The notes beneath the pieces are model-generated. The model did not search any database. It worked only from the letters and a program-made list of their open reading frames with translations, and was not told the origin of the DNA. Below are positions 61,643-64,000 of a DNA stretch of 64,000 nt, one piece after another. Origin of the DNA: Arboricoccus pini (lineage in GTDB: Bacteria; Pseudomonadota; Alphaproteobacteria; Geminicoccales; Geminicoccaceae); the NCBI RefSeq assembly GCF_900187945.1, contig NZ_FYEH01000011.1, forward strand, positions 1 to 64,000, written 5' to 3'. Within the stretch, counting starts at the first letter, position 1. Every line of letters begins with the position of its first letter. The position numbers were made by a program, and so were the translations under genes.

Positions 61643-62356
61643 CTAGCGCTGCATGCCGCCCACGATGAAGCGGGTCACGGTCTCGAACATGGCCTCGGTG
61701 TCGTCAGGATCGTAGAGCCCGGGCTCGGTCAGGTCTTCCAGTCGATGCGTGTCGGAGAAGGCGTAGAGATAGGTGCCGATCATGAGCGTGATGCGCCAGT
61801 GCGCCTCGAGTTCGGAAAGCTCGGGCTGCACCTCGCGCAAGGCGGCGATATAGGCCTTCGTCGAGGCATCGTAGGCGCTCTGGCGCAAGGCGTAGGAAAG
61901 ATGCGGCGGCTCCGTGTGCAGGCGGGCCTGGAGACGTAGAAAGGCGCGGCCCTGCCGGGTGGCGCGCAGGCGCAGGCTGGGGGCCAGGAAGGCGCGGACG
62001 ATCGCCTCGAGATTCAAGGGGGTGCCGGCGGCGCGCAGGCTGGCCAGCGTTTCCAGCCTCTGGGCCGAGACCGGGGCGGCACGGCGAAGAAACACTTCGC
62101 CGAACAGGCCGGATTTGGAGCCGAAATAGTAATTGATCAGGGCCTGCGTGACCTTGGCGGCCTGCGAGACCTCGCGCAGCGTCGTGCCGGCATAGCCGAG
62201 ATCGGCAAAGAGCCGCTCGGCCGCGTCCAGTATGTCATCGCGAATCCGGCTGACCCCTTCGGGTCGACCCGGACCCTTGGCTTTTACGGCCGGGCCGCGT
62301 CGCCTTGCCGGCTGGTCGGCTGCGGACTGCATTTTCCTCGGATCGATCCTTGCCAT
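61643..62356 (-). CDS. TetR-family regulator
   Basis: 237 residues. After a 30-residue basic tail the HTH is ILDAAERLFADLGYAGTTLR, then EVSQAAKVTQALINYYFGSK, then SGLFGEVFLRR. The C-terminal domain is TetR_C-like with an all-helical ligand pocket. It converges on the FAD monooxygenase 13 bp away and may control the aromatic cluster; this is from position only. A short Met choice inside (residue 9) is possible. Confidence 0.88.
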   Translation of the reverse strand: MARIDPRKMQSAADQPARRRGPAVKAKGPGRPEGVSRIRDDILDAAERLFADLGYAGTTLREVSQAAKVTQALINYYFGSKSGLFGEVFLRRAAPVSAQRLETLASLRAAGTPLNLEAIVRAFLAPSLRLRATRQGRAFLRLQARLHTEPPHLSYALRQSAYDASTKAYIAALREVQPELSELEAHWRITLMIGTYLYAFSDTHRLEDLTEPGLYDPDDTEAMFETVTRFIVGGMQR

Positions 62357-62438
62357 CGGCCGTCACCCTAGCAGGCGCCTCGGCGCAGGAACATTGCCCG
62401 GCAGGACGACCGGGACTCCTGGCGATCGCGCGATCCGC

Positions 62439-63158
62439 TCAGCCCTGGCGCCGTCCGGCCACGAAGCGGCCATGGCCCTCAGCGCGCAACTGGCAGGCCG
62501 GGCAGGTGCCGCAGCCATGGCCCCAGGCATGGCTGGCTCCGCGTTCGCCCAGATAGCAGGTGTGGCTCTCCTCGACGATCAGGTCGACCAGCGCCTGGCC
62601 GCCCAGCCGTTCCGCCAGCGCCCAGGTCTGGGCCTTGTCGATCCACATGAGCGGCGTTTCGAGGACAAAGCGCTTTTCCATGCCGATATTGAGCGCTACC
62701 TGCAGTGCCTTGATCGCGTCGTCGCGGCAGTCTGGATAGCCCGAATAGTCGGTCTCGCACATGCCGCCGACGATGCGCCGCAGGCCCCGCCGGTAGGCAA
62801 GCGCCGCGGCGAAGGTCAGGAAGATGATGTTGCGGCCCGGAACGAAGGTGTTGGGGAGGCCCGAGGCCTCGATCCTGATCGCCTCGTCGCGGGTCAGCGC
62901 CGTCTCGGATATCTGGCCGAGGCCGTCGAGCGCGATCGTGTGGTCGTCGCCCAGGCGCTCGGCCCAGAGCGGGTTCAAGGCCTGAAGGCCTCGTCGCAAA
63001 TGCTGGCGCTGGTCGAGCTCGATGCGATGGCGCTGGCCATAGTTAAAGCCCACCGTCTCGACGCGGGCGAAGCGCTCCAGCGCCCAGGCAAGGCAGGTCG
63101 TCGAATCCTGGCCGCCGGAGAAGAGGACAAGGGCACCTTCGTCGCTTGGCTGGCTCAT
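62439..63158 (-). CDS. queC: 7-cyano-7-deazaguanine (preQ0) synthase
   Basis: 239 residues. [18 protein letters not shown] is the PP-loop ATP pyrophosphatase motif, [12 protein letters not shown] follows, [20 protein letters not shown] is the family core, and the zinc Cys set lies in [20 protein letters not shown] followed by ACQLR. QueC converts 7-carboxy-7-deazaguanine to preQ0. It is encoded last in queE-queD-queC, overlapping queD by 4 bp. Confidence 0.96.
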   Translation of the reverse strand: MSQPSDEGALVLFSGGQDSTTCLAWALERFARVETVGFNYGQRHRIELDQRQHLRRGLQALNPLWAERLGDDHTIALDGLGQISETALTRDEAIRIEASGLPNTFVPGRNIIFLTFAAALAYRRGLRRIVGGMCETDYSGYPDCRDDAIKALQVALNIGMEKRFVLETPLMWIDKAQTWALAERLGGQALVDLIVEESHTCYLGERGASHAWGHGCGTCPACQLRAEGHGRFVAGRRQG

Positions 63159-63511
63159 GTCCCGTCATGCTCCGCCCAGCAGAAGGGTGTCTCGAAGACC
63201 TTGACGCTCGCCAGTTGCGGCAGGCCCGGCTTCACCTGGTCCCAGATCCAGATCGCGATCAGCTCGGCGGTCGGATTGGAGAGGCCCTCGACCTCGTTCA
63301 GCGTATGGTGGTCGAGCCTTGCCAGCACGGGACCGAACGCCGCCTCGACATCGAAGAAATCGACGACGAAGCCCGTCCCCGGATCGACCTTTCCCTCGAG
63401 CGCCAGCTCGACGCGATAGGAATGGCCGTGCATGCGGCTGCAGCGATGCGACGCCGGCACGTTCGGCAACCGGTGCGCGGCTTCAAAGGTGAAGGCCTGA
63501 ACGATCCTCAT
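63155..63511 (-). CDS. queD: 6-carboxy-5,6,7,8-tetrahydropterin synthase
   Basis: 118 residues of the PTPS fold. [13 protein letters not shown] supplies the first zinc His, [13 protein letters not shown] the Cys and two further His, and [20 protein letters not shown] the catalytic Asp/His and Glu region. It makes CPH4 from dihydroneopterin triphosphate for queuosine. The stop overlaps queC by 4 bp and the start lies 10 bp after queE. Confidence 0.96.
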   Translation of the reverse strand: MRIVQAFTFEAAHRLPNVPASHRCSRMHGHSYRVELALEGKVDPGTGFVVDFFDVEAAFGPVLARLDHHTLNEVEGLSNPTAELIAIWIWDQVKPGLPQLASVKVFETPFCWAEHDGT

Positions 63512-63521
63512 GCGGAATGTC

Positions 63522-64000
63522 TCAAGGTATGCCGATCATTTTGTGCGTCTGCAGGCTCAGCCGCCAGCGCGGATGGGCCAGACAATAGGCGATCGCGGCC
63601 TGGACGTTCTGCTCGCGCGTCGGGCCGTCCAGCGGCTGGAGGAAGAAATGCCGGAAGTCGAGGCCGGTGAAGTTCGCCGGATCGAGCCCGTCCTGCGGGT
63701 AGACGAGTTTCAGCTCGTCGCCGGACGCGAGGGCCAGTTCGGCCCGGGCCTTGGGACTGACGCAGACCCAATCCAGCGGCACCGGCGGCAAGAGCGTGCC
63801 GTTCGTCTCGACGGCGACCTCGAACCCCGCCGCGCGGACGGCATCGACCAAGGCCTGGTCGAGCTGGAGAAGGGGCTCGCCGCCCGTGAAGACGACGTAG
63901 CGTAGCTGCTCCTCGCCGTCCCAGGTGTCGACGATCGCCGATGCCAGGCTCGCCGCATCGGCAAAGCGTCCGCCGCCCTCGCCATCCAGCCCGACGAAAT
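63522..64000 (-). CDS. queE: 7-carboxy-7-deazaguanine synthase, 5' end beyond window
   Basis: C-terminal 159 residues are visible. VVFTGGEPLLQLDQALVDAV is the SAM-binding GGEP motif of radical-SAM enzymes, VAVETNGTLLPPVPLDWVCV and SPKA follow, and GDELKLVYPQDGLDP and HFFLQPLDGP are QueE features. The N-terminal CxxxCxxC motif that binds the [4Fe-4S] cluster must lie outside the window. It turns CPH4 into CDG and heads the que set here. Confidence 0.92.
   Translation of the reverse strand, partial: FVGLDGEGGGRFADAASLASAIVDTWDGEEQLRYVVFTGGEPLLQLDQALVDAVRAAGFEVAVETNGTLLPPVPLDWVCVSPKARAELALASGDELKLVYPQDGLDPANFTGLDFRHFFLQPLDGPTREQNVQAAIAYCLAHPRWRLSLQTHKMIGIP

Overview
This is a high-GC window with alphaproteobacterial character: a GC-rich codon style, FdsGBA-type formate dehydrogenase, an RPA-type plasmid replication initiator and many hydantoinase, ABC and MFS genes. 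It most resembles a Rhodospirillales-like soil or plant associate, but no rRNA or other species marker is present, so the name stays open. The replicon is probably a megaplasmid or chromid. An RPA-family initiator (25544-26458, minus) sits beside about 480 bp of iterons (26548-26940). A ParA/small-partner cassette (44647-45643, minus) is flanked by repeats that look like a centromere. The same molecule carries queC/queD/queE, which is more like a chromid than a simple plasmid.

Layout. 1-8.4 kb: metabolic singletons, namely an edge-truncated gene, a decayed SnoaL-like ester cyclase, an alpha/beta hydrolase, a molybdopterin-fold protein with a PEP-CTERM-like tail, trmO, two convergent aldehyde dehydrogenases, a DUF2325 protein and an SDR. 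8.7-12.5 kb: hyuA-hyuB. 12.9-19.8 kb: an XRE regulator, a DUF4142 lipoprotein and the NAD-dependent formate dehydrogenase operon fdsGBA-fdsD. 20-25.4 kb: a FIST sensor translationally coupled to a soluble histidine kinase, a fatty acid desaturase and a PleD-like diguanylate cyclase. 25.5-27 kb: replication region. 27-34.4 kb: a methyltransferase, a two-component pair overlapping glyoxalase I, a P5C-reductase-like protein, gamma-glutamyltransferase and an MFS pump. 35.2-42.7 kb: an amino-sugar-like locus (DeoR repressor, BadF/NAGK-like kinase, ABC transporter, SIS isomerase/deaminase) facing xylulokinase. 43.2-46.4 kb: a class V aminotransferase and the par region.

46.4-56.8 kb is the most interesting part. 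Two paralogous RiPP-type precursor proteins have nitrile-hydratase-like leaders and align without gaps over 100 residues, with a shared Cys95. With them are a compact YcaO enzyme, an MFS protein directly behind one precursor, a SARP/BTAD regulator and a TPR protein without a recognisable DNA-binding domain. A module of unrelated style (frameshifted luciferase-like monooxygenase, MFS, LysR) interrupts it. I read this as a candidate compact RiPP system, possibly damaged or split.

57-61.6 kb: a tartrate/malate-type dehydrogenase, a Rieske oxygenase with its reductase and an FAD monooxygenase, probably aromatic catabolism, facing a TetR regulator. 62.4-64 kb: queE-queD-queC (queuosine precursor synthesis), with queE cut by the window end. 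I found no tRNA, rRNA, CRISPR array or intact insertion sequence.
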